DNA of 64,000 bases from Micropterus salmoides (GCF_014851395.1 NW_024040596.1:4986777-5050776); one strand, 5' to 3'. Shown: positions 1 to 11,830, counted from the first letter of the stretch. The notes: generated from the sequence alone by a model not told the origin. Numbers and translations: made by a program.

Positions 1-537
1 CCCTGTGGTTCCCTCCCCTGCTGTTCCTGTCTGTCTCGTTTGTCATGTGCTCTGTGTGTATATGTGTTCATGGGCGTGTCCGACCCTGGCTCCTCTCCAC
101 CGGCAGAGTCTCACACCTGCGGCTCATCCAGTAATCACCACCTGCAGTCAAATACCCTGGTCCAGCTCCCACGCTTCACCAGTTTGTCAGTTTACCTCCA
201 GTGGTACAGTTGCTCTGGCCAAAATCGCTTGCATCTCAGCTTTCTGAGTGTTGTTTGTTTACTCTGCCTAATGTCCTGTGTCTTTGTCCACCTCAGTACC
301 GACCGAGACGCTGCACCCCTGCCTACCGGACTACCTGTCAGCCGGCCAAGCCACGCTGCCCTGTACAGAACTAAGGACGCCATTACCAAGTCCTGCACTG
401 TCTGGAGATCCCCACTTCGTCTCAAACCTTTCGCTCCCTTCCCTGCTTCAATTATAATAAACCTGATCGTGTGTTTGACATCTAACTTGTGTCCGCCTCT
501 GAATCCTCCAGTAAACCTTACACAACCTATTTCAAGC
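1..537 (+). mobile_element. LTR-like 3' end of a retroelement, running in from the left
   Basis: Pyrimidine-rich sequence ends in a polyadenylation signal AATAAA (456-461) and a tail around 466-520 of the style seen at the ends of fish Ty3/Gypsy-type LTRs (GTGTCCGCCTCTGAATCC). It abuts the end of an antisense L1 reading frame near 537, as if it had inserted there. An open frame at 40-657 crosses this border and shows no domain, so I treat it as chance. The left end lies outside the window, so target duplication and LTR pairing cannot be tested. Family assignment is inference; a long 3' UTR of another element is possible. Confidence 0.4.
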
Positions 538-1190
538 TTAGATGTTATTTGCCACTTCCCATATGTGTATCCAGGTTGCTTCATCAATGTCTTTATTGAG
601 GTCATTAGTCCAGTCTCTGAGTATAAATGCAGTCTTGCCTTTATCATATTTAGATAATGCTCTATACCCATACCCCAGAATGCCTTTCTTCTTTCCAACA
701 GAAATTATATTCTCCAACAGAGAGAGCTGACGACAAACGCTACCGCCCCTTTGACTATTCAGAAAACTCCTTGTCTTTTATTTTGTGGTATACTATATTT
801 CTTAATATCTGGTCAAATGAAAGTAACATTTCATTTTCATATAAATGCCTAGTACTGTCCCACAGCTCAAATCAGTGGTACCAGGAAGGAAATCTATGTT
901 GCTCTGTAGTGGCGAGAGGGAAAATAACAGTCCCTCCTGTCCTTCCAGTCTCCCACCAGGCTTTAATGGTTCTGTTAATAATCATATTGTCACCAATAGA
1001 CGCTTTAATCTTCTTTTGTCCAGAGGTAAACAGAAGACCACATAAGAACTGATTAACCTGCGAAGACTCTAAGTCAAGCCACACAGAAACATTATTATTC
1101 TTAATCCAATCAACAACATAGCTTCGACTGTAAAACACATAGACCATCTCTTTCCCTCTTTCCTGTGGCTTCATAAAGCTGGCCAAACCT
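538..1190 (-). pseudogene. L1-type LINE, ORF2 C-terminal remnant
   Basis: The minus strand carries two in-frame stretches typical of the end of fish L1 ORF2. At 1186-872 the peptide contains INRTIKAWWETGR followed by RFPSWY, the position of the family pattern N..h..TL..W. At 660-541 another frame gives KGKTAFILRDWTND and then a tract ending in IWEVANNI, the usual closing block. Frameshifts separate them. Reverse transcriptase and endonuclease domains are absent, so this is only the last part of a protein that normally exceeds 1,000 residues. L1 ORF1 sequence lies immediately upstream on the same strand, which implies an internal deletion. Confidence 0.6.
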
Positions 1191-2040
1191 ATTTATTTCT
1201 TACTTACTTACTTACTTTGAGAAGCATCTGAAATATATAAAGAAATTTAGGCAGAATATTCATTTTGAGTATTGAGATCCTTCGTAAACATAGACAGCAG
1301 TAAAGAAATCCATCTTTCAAGAACCTCATGTATGCTTCAACAACGGTGTAAAAGTACCTTCATATAATTGGTGAAGCGATGGGTTTACCACAATTGCCAG
1401 ATCCGTAAAGCCCTGTGATTTCCACCTAAGTGGACAAGATAAGGGGGACCACCATTACGAAGACTACCTAAAGGAAGGGCTTCTGACTTGCAGAAATCTA
1501 TTTTGTTTTTATTGAAAATTGACTGAAACAATTCCTCCGGGTTAGTCCAATTTGACAAGGCCAGCTTTCAACTCCACCATAAACTTAACCGAATCACCAC
1601 CCCCTGGCCTTTTCACATATTCCCAGGATTCTATTGGCTTCCTCGATTTTCATAATCCCACAGATGCTCAGTCAGCTCATTAATTGACTTGATTAGGACA
1701 TCAATTTTCCTTTCTGTCTCAGATGTGGTGCTCTCCATGGCCAGAATCATTCCTTCGGCTTCTTGCTGATTTCTCTAAGATGTTGGGATATATTGGTGTT
1801 TATACTGTGCAACATACGTTCCAACTTATTGTCCATCACGCCAGTGATATTAACCTTCATTGGCTCCATAGCTTTAGCGATTGCTGGGTCTAGTTCAGTT
1901 GTGTCGCATGAGCTGCTGCCATCCTGCTGCCAGGAGTGAGACTTTTCAACAGCAAAAGTCTTCTTGGTTTTTTCAGAGGCATGCTGCTCCAGAAGTGCTC
2001 CAAAGACATTCCCCAGAGGTTAACTAGGTTGTCAAAATAA
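1191..2040 (-). pseudogene. L1-type LINE, ORF1 remnant
   Basis: Minus-strand translation from about 2025 gives FGALLEQHASEKTKK and, further on, a region rich in charged and heptad residues (around 1900-1760, LDPAIAKAMEP then VMDNKLERMLHSI), followed after one frameshift by residues matching the ETERKI..LI.SIN.L coiled coil and the ENRG that opens the RNA-binding domain of L1 ORF1 (about 1745-1640). A stop follows at once and the RRM and C-terminal domains are not readable. L1 ORF1 is the trimeric RNA-binding chaperone of the L1 particle; this copy cannot encode it. From 1590 to 1191 the sequence is too degraded to assign. Confidence 0.55.
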
Positions 2041-2853
2041 TGACGTGCAGTTCTAAAATAATAGGATGTGCCTGAGATCCAGCAAAGTGTGGCTACTCGC
2101 GGCTGCTGGCATCACGTCTGTCACAATCCAGTGGCCTGTACTATGAAGTGAGGTAAATGGCTTATCTAGGTAACTTCAGGAGTAACTTTGTGACGCTGGG
2201 TGTAACTTCCTGATTAACCCGTACTATGAAAGGTGGACAGGTGTTACCTGAGGTCTGTTGCCATGGCAATTTATGCTGCATCTCTAAACTGCTCCGAGCG
2301 GGTTTTGTTTGTGGTTAACTCGAGGTTACCCTGTAGATGTGACCTATACACCACATCTGTACTCCGTGTTAATGATGAGAAGTAGAATATTAATACCCAC
2401 CACTTGATAAAATATGTTTAGAATTCATCCTGACTTGTTCCACTGCGTTGCAGCTGAAATTATGTTATTCTTAACACAACAGCATTAGGCTACGTTCATA
2501 CGGCAAACTCTGCAGCCTCTGTGAGTTTAGGGAGGAGATCTTAATTAAGATGACAGTGTTTTTAGATGTAGTCCATCTGTAGGCTATAATTGAATTATCC
2601 TAAGTGTTTTCACATATTTAGATTGACTATTTTACGTACGGAGCCACGGTGGGAGTTAATAAACCGTGAAAAAAAATCCTGCATGAAAGTGTCAAATTTA
2701 TCTAAATCAATCTGGTGTTTTCCTCTGAATATGCCCAACCCAAAGTCTCTAAGGTGCATGATAATATAGTGACTGTGGGCTAAACTTACCTATTTCCTCA
2801 CTGCTAAATCCGATTGTGAAGTCTAATATATTTTCCCACTGCAATAGGCGGCA

Positions 2854-2856
<3 letters not shown>

Positions 2857-2889
<33 letters not shown>
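2857..2889. repeat. (GT)n microsatellite
   Basis: Uninterrupted GT dinucleotides, about 16 units, inside the TIR element. Confidence 0.95.
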
Positions 2890-2890
<1 letters not shown>

Positions 2891-3317
2891 TGCAGCCTTG
2901 CAAATGTTTTTCTCATAAATGTGTGACTGTAATGTCAGAGAGTTTTTTACTTGTAGATTAATATTGGAAATTAAAAATTTTGTCTCGGATTGTTACCCCT
3001 CTCTGCTGGCTCCAACAATGGAAATTATGTGCAGCTGTACCTTAACATCTTAATCATATTACACATAGAGGAAGAGCCCATAAAATACATAGCCTACAAT
3101 AAGAACACTGGGAAGATAATTAGGCTACAAATTTACTCAATGCGAGGCCAACAAGCCTCCTTGGCTTTGTTGGCTTCCATGGTGTTAGATTTGGCTGTAA
3201 ACGTGTCTTTAAACTCCTCATATCCTGGGGAAAATACGGAGCATGAGCTGTTGTGAAAAACTCTGTCTGCACAGCCGAACACGCCCCTTTTATGCAAACG
3301 GACACCAACTCCAATTA

Positions 3318-3444
3318 AGTTAACTTGGGGTTAACACCGACTCAACTAACCAACATCTTATTCACCGTCGTAGTACTGTTTAACTCCAGTGTAGGCAGTC
3401 AGAGTTGGTCAACCCTGAGTTTGCTTGATAACCCCAAGTTAACT
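3318..3444. repeat. Perfect 16-bp inverted repeat with 95-bp spacer
   Basis: Arms at 3318-3333 (AGTTAACTTGGGGTTA) and 3429-3444 are exact reverse complements. They lie just inside the right end of the TIR element and probably are its subterminal repeats. Confidence 0.85.
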
Positions 3445-3672
3445 CTGAGTAGGTTGCACTCCCTTCATAGTGTGTTTGTATTATTTTTTCCTTGTGTGCT
3501 CTGTGTTTCTGTGTCTCGTGTTCAGTCTGCTTGTTTCCTGTTCCCTGTTCTGTATAGTTTAGTCTTGTCCGATTGACTGTTGGTTACCTCTGCCTGTTTT
3601 ATTGTACTCTGGTCTCTGTCTGGTTGTGTTTAGGGTTATTTTATTTTTAGGGTCATTATTCTGATCTGTTCC

Positions 3673-3750
3673 TGTTACGACCTCAGATGGAAGTCCAGGA
3701 GGAGGAGGTAAGTTAATAACACACACATGAACGCCCCACGGGTCGTAACA
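3673..3750. mobile_element. 78-bp micro-element with perfect TIRs and 5-bp target duplication
   Basis: The unit begins TGTTACGACC (3673-3682) and ends GGTCGTAACA (3741-3750); these are exact 10-bp inverted repeats beginning TG and ending CA. It is flanked on both sides by GTTCC (3668-3672 and 3751-3755), a perfect 5-bp direct repeat. TG...CA ends with a 5-bp duplication fit LTR integration; the unit would be an extremely small or internally deleted solo LTR. A miniature DNA element is the alternative. Confidence 0.65.
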
Positions 3751-3929
3751 GTTCCGTTTTAGTTTCATGTCCTGTCTGGTCAGTGTCCTTTTTCCTGTTT
3801 TGATCCCTGACAGTGGTCCGACCGACTCCTGGCCCCTAAGTCCGATTACTGGTACCCAGCCCGGTTGTGCCGGTTCCTAGCATGGTGTTTCGTTACTGGT
3901 AGCCAGTCCGGTTTCCCAGTTGCGGGAAT

Positions 3930-4061
3930 CAAGTCTGGCTGTCGTGTTGTGTGCCGAGTTCCGGGAAGCAAGGCTGGCTGTCCTGTTGTGTGCCTAGGTG
4001 CCGGATGCAAGTCCAGCTGTCCTGTTGCATGCCCAATTGCCGGAAGCAAGCCCAGCTGTCC
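3930..4061 (+). repeat. 39-bp tandem repeat, about 3.4 copies
   Basis: Units start at 3930, 3969, 4008 and 4047, each opening CAAG and carrying GCTGTCCTGTTG-like cores. The period is a multiple of three, so one frame (3865-4206) reads a 13-residue repeat of the type GSKAGCPVVC. I regard this as non-coding because no homologous protein or gene context is visible. Confidence 0.75.
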
Positions 4062-4610
4062 AATCGCCCATTCTCCAGCAGCCTTGTCTCTGGTTCCCTG
4101 TTCTGCTGCTTTGTCGGCCTTCAGCCCTGCACAACCTCCGGAGAGAGCTTGCCATCATCGCCGGCCTCCTGCTCAACCCCAGGAGAGGTCTTGCTTTCGT
4201 TGTTGAGTTTTCCTGTCCTCACCGTCGGCTTTCTGCTCAGCCTCCAGAGGGCTTCTGCCCTTGCTCTCGTCCCACTGGTTAACCTCCTGACCCGTTCAGC
4301 CTGTGTGGTTGCCCGCTGAACTATCCTCCAGCCCCTCTGTCCTGCCTTCGACCGACACGCCTGATACCTCAGGTTTCCCTGTTCTGCCCTCCGGCCGTCC
4401 GCTTGAGTCTTTCAGTCTTGACCTGTTCTCTCTCTCTCTCTGTTCTGCCCCTGACAACCCACCCGTTATTCCCTGTCCTGCACCTTTCTGGTATAGACTC
4501 AGAGACTCTATTTTGTTTTTTTTGCCCCGGGACTCTGGTTTTCAGTTTTTTTTTTTCAGTTTAAGACATCATGGTCCTGTCAAGCTCAGCAGGAGAGCAA
4601 CATGACCTTT

Positions 4611-5155
4611 GAGAGCAGTGGCTTCCTACCACTGTTTTGATATGCATCGTATAGAAACATTAATTGTACAGGAGCTGACAGAAATTGGACTAACTCACTC
4701 ATCAGGAATAGCATGCATCACAAAGTATTGCTCTGTCAGACAGTACCTTTGGTGTTCTTGAAAGAACCCTACTTTAAGTTATTCTCCTGTCTCTCCATCC
4801 CGAGTCTTACCATTTATTATAAAGGGTAGCTCCTGTTTTTAAAAAAGCATTACGATCACCCAATGAGAGTGCATCTTTCCAAAATAGCCTTACAGATGTT
4901 TCTTCTCTTAATGCAAAACACGTGTCATCATCCTTCCTTGTTTTAAGGAAATGCAATCATCTCACAAAAGTTCTACATTTTTAATGCCATGCGTCCTGCT
5001 TTTCCGTCACACATTTTCTCATAGCCAGCTTTTTATTTTTGTGACTGTGTGGAGAAGTGGTTAAAGAGAGATGCCCTGTGTTAGTCTGTGTATTAAACAG
5101 AACAGTAATGTTGACATACTCATTTAAGACTTGTATTTGAATTTATTTCAGGATA
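4611..5155. other. No gene seen
   Basis: AT-leaning single-copy-looking sequence. I see no reading frame with a recognisable domain and no repeat boundary. Confidence 0.6.
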
Positions 5156-5355
5156 ATTACATTTACTCATTTAGCTGACGCTTTAATCCAAAGTGACTTA
5201 AAATTGCAATACATGTCAGAGGTCACACGCTTCTGGAGCAACTAGGGATTAAGTGTCTTGCTCAGGAACACATTGGTGGATGGGTCACAGTGGGGGATTG
5301 AACTCAGGTCTCTCACAGCAAAGGCATAGTCTTATCCACTGCTCCATCACCACCC
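5156..5355 (-). repeat. tRNA-derived SINE A, copy 1
   Basis: On the minus strand the head has a pol III A-box-like TGGAGCAGTGGATAAG (about 5346-5331) and a B box GAGTTCAATCC (5305-5295), followed by a body with CCTGAGCAAGACACTTAA and the fish-SINE tail AGCGTCAGCTAAATG with a TAAATG-type end. A second copy in the same orientation lies at 35053-35255. Such elements are transcribed by RNA polymerase III and move using a LINE's machinery; this copy is diverged. Confidence 0.8.
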
Positions 5356-8300
5356 AAATAATTATTGTATTAGTACATGTGATGCTGAAAAAGACCGATG
5401 CAGTAAAAGCAGATGCACAGTTTTATCACCTGTTAAGACTGTTGCCATGGTGCCTGCATTGTTTTGTTGGTTAATTTAACATCTGGCTAAGGGACAACAG
5501 TTGACCACCTTTTGGCTACACACAACACTGGCACATTTACAGCAACATTGATCAATGTGCACTGTCCCCGAAAATAAATAAATATGCAAAAAACGGCAAG
5601 ACAACATAACACACACAAGGTGGAAGATGATAGTCACAGAAATTCTGCATTCAGTTGTGTTATATACAAAGTAACCTAAACACATTTACACACAGTTTAC
5701 AGCATCCCCACCACATACACACACACACACACAAACACACAAGCCGGAGCTTAATCAAGTGAAGGAAATGGCATGCGTTCTGTGTCTAATTGAAAGTAAA
5801 CAGATGGTTTTGAGCTTTCATAAATGGAAACCAACATCAGGTGCTGAGACATTTTGAAGCAAATCCCGTCAGGGCCGCGAAGAGAAATGTGAACAAATCT
5901 TGGTTCTGTTAGATCAGACACAAGCAGGCCCACACCCAAGAGGGAGCCTTCTAATCAATACTAAAACAGTGAGAACAAGTCCAGGCCAAGACTCAAGAGA
6001 GCGATAATGAGAGAGGAGAGAAAGGAAGGGAGAGAGAAAGTAAAGATGTTGGGGGGGCAGGTGAGAAAGGGAGAGAGCAGTGAGAAGAAGAGACAGACTG
6101 GAGATAGAAGAGTGGGTGAGACAGACAGGAGAATAAAAATACAGCCGTTTGGCATGGGCTATGCCTCTGAGCAGCATGCCTGAAGATTCAGTATCTGTCA
6201 GTTTAATTGTTTTAAACAGCTTTAAACAAGTGTGCCTGGAGATGTGTGACATAATCAGTGCTACAGCCCAGTGTGAAAAACTGCAGTGAGTGGATGAAAA
6301 GACAGGCATAGGGCAGTGACACTAAGCTTTCTAACAGCTCTTATGAAAATTAGTTGCTTTTCGCCCCAAATCCTGATAAGCATAAATCCTGATTCAGTCT
6401 CTCACTAATTAAATACAAAATTTTAAGAGCTGGGATTACCAATGATCATGCCACTGTAGAAAGCATGTGGATACTGATACAGCCAACCACAGGTTAAGCT
6501 CCAGTGCACTCTCATCTTTCCCCTGGAAGCCGTAGAAAGTTTGGCCTTTGATCGTTATTTGGTCTTATATCTAAGCGTGCTGCGGTGGTGAGGTAGTTCT
6601 TGGAGCAGTACACAGCTTATTAGATTTTGCAGGAGGAAGCACTCTGCTCGTCCTGAAAAATGAGGATTAAATCGTCCTGCAGGAAAGGCTGAATTGCCCC
6701 TCAATTGATGTGGTTACACAGCCGGGAGTACATAGCGTGCCTGGCACAATGCACACGGTATCACTATGGATGGGTCCCTTATGGGCAAGCTAATACGGCT
6801 TTTTATCAACATTTGATACAAATTGCATCATGTTCTTTTAATGAGGTTGCAATTCAGCTTGGGGGTGTATTTCCTAACGATTGGAAAAGTCAGGCTCACA
6901 CACACTATATGTGTGACTTACAGAGAACTTATACGCACAGCCGCCAACACATGCTATATATTCCATGCTGATGTCTGTTTTACAAACATTGCACAGGTTC
7001 ATGTGCATTGTTCTTGTTTATGGGTTTTTTCTGTTACGAACACACCTATTGACATAAGTTGGATCAACCAATCAGGTTGCTTGGTGTTCAGGCGTGCATG
7101 TCAGCACCTCTGCAAGGATCCGAAACCTACTTAACACCCTCCTCTGCATTGATCTGAGAGAGACATTTAGGTGTATCCTCAGAGAGCCAATACATGACAT
7201 ACGATACACACACATTGCACCTTTTTAGACATTATCAACCTACAGTGCATTTAATATTCAAAAATATATATTTTAAAAAAAATCATATATCAAAGACTGT
7301 CCAGACATTTACTTCATTTACTCCCACTAAGTACATCATCTAGCCTCATTTAGCCCCTTTAGAGAGACACATGGTTGGACAATAACGCCATGCCAACAGT
7401 GGGCTATTCAGTTTTCTGGAGGATTTATGCCTGAAGCTTATTGGCAACACTTTGGATTGGAGATAAAGAATTGGCTGCTGAGGGATCAGTAAACACAAAA
7501 ACCAAGCAAACAGATTTGGGATTCAATGTGAAACACCATGTTCTGAAAACACCCCCATCGTGGTGTTTTAGCTCAACTTCAAAAGGCACTACGTGCATGT
7601 GAATTTGTGCGCACTATACATCTGCATGCATGTGTGTGCATGCCTGTGGGTGTGCATGCTTGAATCCAGGCTATTTGTTTGTACATATGTATTTATGTAC
7701 GAAAATATGTTGGAGTATTATCATTCCGCAACACCTTTTCATCCCATTCAACAGAACTAGCTGAATAGTGCAGGGCCCTGGAGCACATGCATTGACGAAT
7801 GCATGCAAATGACAATTAAATTAGCTTTAAATATCTTTAAATTATTATACCCTCCATTGCTATACCCTCAACTAACTGATCTGTTCCCACCAGGTGTATA
7901 TCAGCAATGCCTTCAGAATTTAGTGTTTAGTAAAAAAAAGTTTTAAAAATGTTTAGATGTCACATGAGCCACCCACTCAACGAGACGCCGAGAGCCATGC
8001 ATATGTTCACCAGTTGCTGCGATGATAAGTCATACCTGCCAAATGCTAATTTCTAAAAATAAGGACAGCTCTCTAATGCCAGACACACACACCGCCTTCA
8101 AACTTTCTTTGCAAAGTCCCGCATAGTCCTGGCTAAATATAATGGCTCCCATCTCTGGATAAACTTTCTTCAACATAGCAGATGGCAATGATTTACATCT
8201 AAAACAACAGCCTTATCTGCTGCTGGAGGACTGATGGGTTCAAATGGCGTCCTTTCCACCCCTCTTCAGCCATGCTCTGAAGGGAGAATGCGCTCACATC

Positions 8301-10141
8301 TGTTATTGACCTGCAAACTGGCAGCCGCTGGATATGTATCGCAAGCAAGCACGTGTGTGTGTGCACACATGCTTGAAAGCTATTGTCCTGTTTAGATGCA
8401 GCAGCATGGCTCCTTCTCACAGCAAATAGGCAGATACAAGAGAAGCAAACTCATTTATGGCAGAGTTTTAATGTCACACTGTGTTGTTGTCATAAAGAGT
8501 ATACTGTTAAATTACAAAGCATGCACAGTGTGTTGGAAATAGCATTGACGTCTACATCAATCAGTTTCTTGCTTTCAAGCTGTGTTAATAGATTTTTTGA
8601 GCTCCTAGGGTCAGCAAAACAATCTGAAACATTGACATTATCACCTTATAAAGTTGCTGTGGCAAACTTGTTAGCAAATATTTGCTAATTTACACATACA
8701 GTAAACAAGAGTAGCATTTGAAAATGTGTTTCTGACAACCTGACGAATGTCAGATCCATACATTCACTCTCATTTAAGCTCCCCTAAGTGAGTGTGAACA
8801 AGAGTGAGAGAAAGAACAAGAGAAACAAAACATTATTTTCTATATGTTTCTCTTGCTGGAAAACACTTGGCTACATGCTTGCTATTCTGGAGACAGGTAC
8901 TGTGCAGTTCTCAGTCTTCCTCCATCTCTTCCTGTCTACTTTCTATCCACTCATCTTCGGCTAGCCTAACTGTTTGTTGTAACTAAACTTCTGAACTGGA
9001 CCTGGAGTTACTCTTCTTTAGTTTTTTTAGCTGTTAACACACACCTTTAGGTCCATTATCACTTGATTCGGACACTTGAAATGACAATATGTAGATGGGA
9101 CTTAAATACAGGTTATTGACAACAGCTTTGTGATTGGCTATATGGATAAAATGTGTGGTTACAGAGAACATTACAGCAGAAAGTTTTCTTCTTAATCTGG
9201 TGGGCACAGGCACCTTTTTCCAGAAAAAAACGCCTAAAATAACATACCCAAAATGAATCAGGAATAACTCCTCAACCATTTGGCCTAGATGCATAATTCT
9301 GGTCTCCTTTGAAAAATCAGAAGCTAAGTAATATAACTCCATTGTATATTAATATATTTATTTTACTATTACAGACTACATGGAGATGCAGTAAAGGAAA
9401 ATTCTGATATTTTCATCCCTGCCTGGTAAAAAAAGCTATATTTTAATGCAATAAACCATCAAAACCATCATAAGGAAGCTTATAATGCAACAGAATATCT
9501 TCTAATACACCTAGAATGCAAAAAGAATAAAAAAGTTATCATACAACGTTTTCAAAATATACCAGGAGAATGTCCATATTTTGGCCATATTTACTGTTAA
9601 AATGTTGATGGTAGATATCTTTAAAACACTTTTTCTGTCCATACAACCAAGTTCCAAATGACAAAACATTGAAATATTGATAAAAACAGTGAGCATTCAT
9701 AAATATTCCTGTCACCAAAAGCACATACTTTACCAGCCTGTAGATTGAGAACGGAACATCCCACAGTGAATCGATCCGGCTTGATCAGACCTTTCATTTG
9801 GTACCTTGCATGTCTATGAATCTCCAACGGGTTGGCCACAAAATGGCGAAAAACACTGTGTGTTCTCAAGCGGTTTGTGTGTTTCCTCTCTGCAGAAATG
9901 TCGAGAGCAGGCAGGCAGCTGGCAGGTATTGCGCAATAATCAAGAAAAAGAATTTCAGTCAGTAATTTTGCCAACAGTACGGTTGCCCCCGGTACCTGCT
10001 CTCTGTGATCCTATTATATTGTTTTAATACAGTCAAATTCATTATAAAGGTTAAAACTGGGCACACACAGTATGATTTAACAAACGTTGTTACTCCTATT
10101 GTAAGAGTAAATCATCTGGCATGTAAAGCCAAAGTTCACGA
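5356..10141. other. Long stretch without recognisable genes
   Basis: Short open frames (up to 131 codons, for example 5914-6309 and 9621-9974 on the minus strand) show no domain, codon bias or splice context I can support. Contents I can name: a (CA)n microsatellite at 5715-5741, a purine-rich low-complexity run at 5996-6122, and AT-rich tracts near 7260 and 9350. Cis-regulatory content cannot be excluded. Confidence 0.55.
5996..6122. repeat. Purine-rich (GA/GGA) low-complexity tract
   Basis: Almost pure A/G on the plus strand over about 125 bases, including a G7 run near 6050. The serine/leucine-rich minus-strand frames over it are composition artefacts. Confidence 0.8.
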
Positions 10142-10620
10142 TTTAAAGGTTCAGAGTGTAAGTTTTAGTGGCATCTAGTTGTAAGGGCTGCAAATTGCAA
10201 CCAAAGGGTCACTCACCGCTCACCCCTCCTTTTGCAAGTGTAGGAGAAGCTATGGTGGTACTGTGGCTCTTGTGCTAAATGATAAGTGTGGTCCTCCATT
10301 TGTCCAAATTTCTTATTACTTCTAATAAACCAGACGACTACTACTACTTCTACTTTATCTTCTTCTTCACATTCAATGTAATGGTGAAACACTCTCTGCA
10401 GAGCAGTTGGTTCATTTGGGCTACTGTAGAAACATGGCAGCGCAACATAGCAACTTCCATGTTGCCATGTTCATCACCATGGCACTTTCAGATGCATCCA
10501 GCACAGACCCTATATTACATAGAATACATTAAGAGAAATCACAAGCTGCTTTGGGACTGCACACTGCATGCAGATAGAGAAGCGATGAGAGAGCACCACT
10601 GTGACTCCTGGTGACAGAAA
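10142..10620. mobile_element. Fragment of a TTAA-type non-autonomous fish repeat
   Basis: The left end reads TTAAAGGTTCAGAGTGTAAG, then GTGGCATCTAG, CACCCCTCCTTTTGCAAG and GGGCTACTGTAGAAACATGG. I recognise this order from a common teleost repeat whose two ends are TTAAAGGTCCAGTGTGTA and its complement. The right terminus is not present, so the copy is truncated. A TTAA at the end suggests a piggyBac-like mode of insertion; that is inference. Confidence 0.5.
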
Positions 10621-11653
10621 ACATCATGTAGGATTTTATGAGGGGGGAGATGCAACTACGTTCGCGTTCTGTGTCGAAAGTCGCTGGAAACGTACCCACA
10701 CAAGCAGCGGGGGGAGGGAGGTGTAGAGGTCTGGAAGAGGTGTTAACGACTCTATTTACCATATGAAAGGTAGCAGCCCCAACCTGGCTTCTTAGTCATC
10801 GGATGAAACTAATGACATCACCAAATCATCAATCACGGTGATTGGGTTGGTTGGTAGATCTGTCACTATCGGTCACCCTGGGCCTTTATAAATACAGGCT
10901 TCGGTAAACCCCTCCCTAATAATAATAACGTAGAATTAATAACCCTGTATTAAATAAATACTGCACTTACTGAAAACTACATTCATTTGATATGCTCCAT
11001 GTTGTATTCATGCTATTAGCCTACACTAATCAAGTAAATGAATTTAGGAGGCACATGTTGATTTTTAAAGTTTTTTTTATTCTTTAAAGGCAAATAAAAA
11101 AAAAACATTTACAAAACATATCAAATGCTGGGCTGCGGGGCGAAGTGTCTGTCCACCTCTGAGTAATGTGGGGGTGGCTGTCAGAACATCATCCATTCTA
11201 CAGACGCCTGTGACGCAGCGCTTTGTACTTTGGATCAGCCATGTCTGCAGCGTGCAACAGAGGTCGGAGAGCTCCTAGCTGCTGAAACTTGCGGGTCGCA
11301 CCCCGACACCCCCTCAAAGCTGCTTTCTTCCTCATCTGACGTCGGATCTATAGTAACGCCTTTCAGAACGCCACTGCATCTGCTGCCTGTACACTCTGCC
11401 TCACTTCCAACAGCAAACAGAACAGACAATCAGAACTGCATGCTCACAAGGTAGGTTTTCATTTAATTTACAGAATTGTAAAATGAAATGAAGTTTGTAA
11501 CTCACTTCTGCTACAAAGCAGAAATATACAGTTTACAAAAATCATAGAAAGATAAAAATGACAAAAATCATAGAATGATAAACTATGTTTCATGGAGCAG
11601 AGCTGATGAATCCGAGTCAGAGTTCAAGAGTCTCACGGCCTGGCGGAAACAAT
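10621..11653. other. No gene seen
   Basis: Mixed-composition sequence. The overlapping short frames at 11230-11454 (both strands) lack recognisable domains. Confidence 0.5.
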
Positions 11654-11830
11654 TAGGGCTGCACGATTAATCTAATTGCAGTCGCAATCGCAATGTCGTC
11701 ATGTGTGATTACATAATTTCAAAAAGTGCAATTTAATAAAACAGAAAAAGTGTGCGTGACACTGTCTTCTCTGTGTGTGCTCCAGTCTGCTCATTATCTC
11801 CGCCCACACCGGGCTCTTGCATGTGCCGCT
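11654..11830 (+). mobile_element. Left end of a hAT-type non-autonomous element
   Basis: Begins TAGGGCTGCACGATTAATC and continues with repeated GTCGCAATCGCAATG-like motifs, the terminus style of fish hAT elements also seen complete at 60212-60756. No matching right end or 8-bp duplication was found downstream, so the copy is truncated or too diverged and the right border is arbitrary. Confidence 0.5.

Larger units (their letters stand above)
2133..3470. mobile_element. Non-autonomous TIR element, possibly PIF/Harbinger-like
   Basis: The left end reads GGCCTGTACTATGAAGTG (2133-2150). Near the right end the inverse of its inner part appears (CCCTTCATAGT, 3461-3471), but the outermost bases are missing, as if cut off by the LTR-like sequence that starts here. 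A second ACTATGAA copy sits at 2222-2229. Subterminal inverted repeats support one unit: AGTTAACTTGGGGTTA at 3318-3333 and its exact complement at 3429-3444. No transposase frame is present. The GGCCTGTACTA terminus is one I associate with fish Harbinger-like elements; that superfamily call is tentative. Confidence 0.5.
3471..4610 (+). mobile_element. LTR-retroelement-like GC/pyrimidine-rich remnant
   Basis: The stretch has the composition of the pol-to-LTR end of fish Gypsy-type elements: long T/C-rich runs (3471-3660), proline- and serine-rich short frames (3850-4300), repeated CCTCCAGAGGG-like segments around 4130-4260, and a T-rich tail with CCCCGGGACTCTGG (4525-4538). No protease, reverse transcriptase or integrase motif is readable. 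It begins exactly where the preceding TIR element loses its end. A 78-bp micro-element and a 39-bp tandem repeat lie inside it. It may equally be an unannotated 3' UTR-like repeat. Confidence 0.35.

Noticed and set aside
40..657. 205-codon frame, the longest in the window
   Set aside because: It crosses the LTR-like/L1 junction, has no domain, and its right part is antisense to a recognisable L1 block.
1198..1216. CRISPR-like or other spaced direct repeats
   Set aside because: Simple (CTTA)n run; no regularly spaced repeats with unique spacers occur anywhere in the window.
3865..4206. 113-codon Cys/Pro-rich frame as a small secreted protein gene
   Set aside because: It is generated by a 39-bp tandem repeat, has no signal peptide, and overlaps several equally long frames on both strands.
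5914..6309. 131-codon minus-strand frame, Ser/Leu-rich membrane-like
   Set aside because: It reads across a purine-rich low-complexity tract, which gives this composition automatically.
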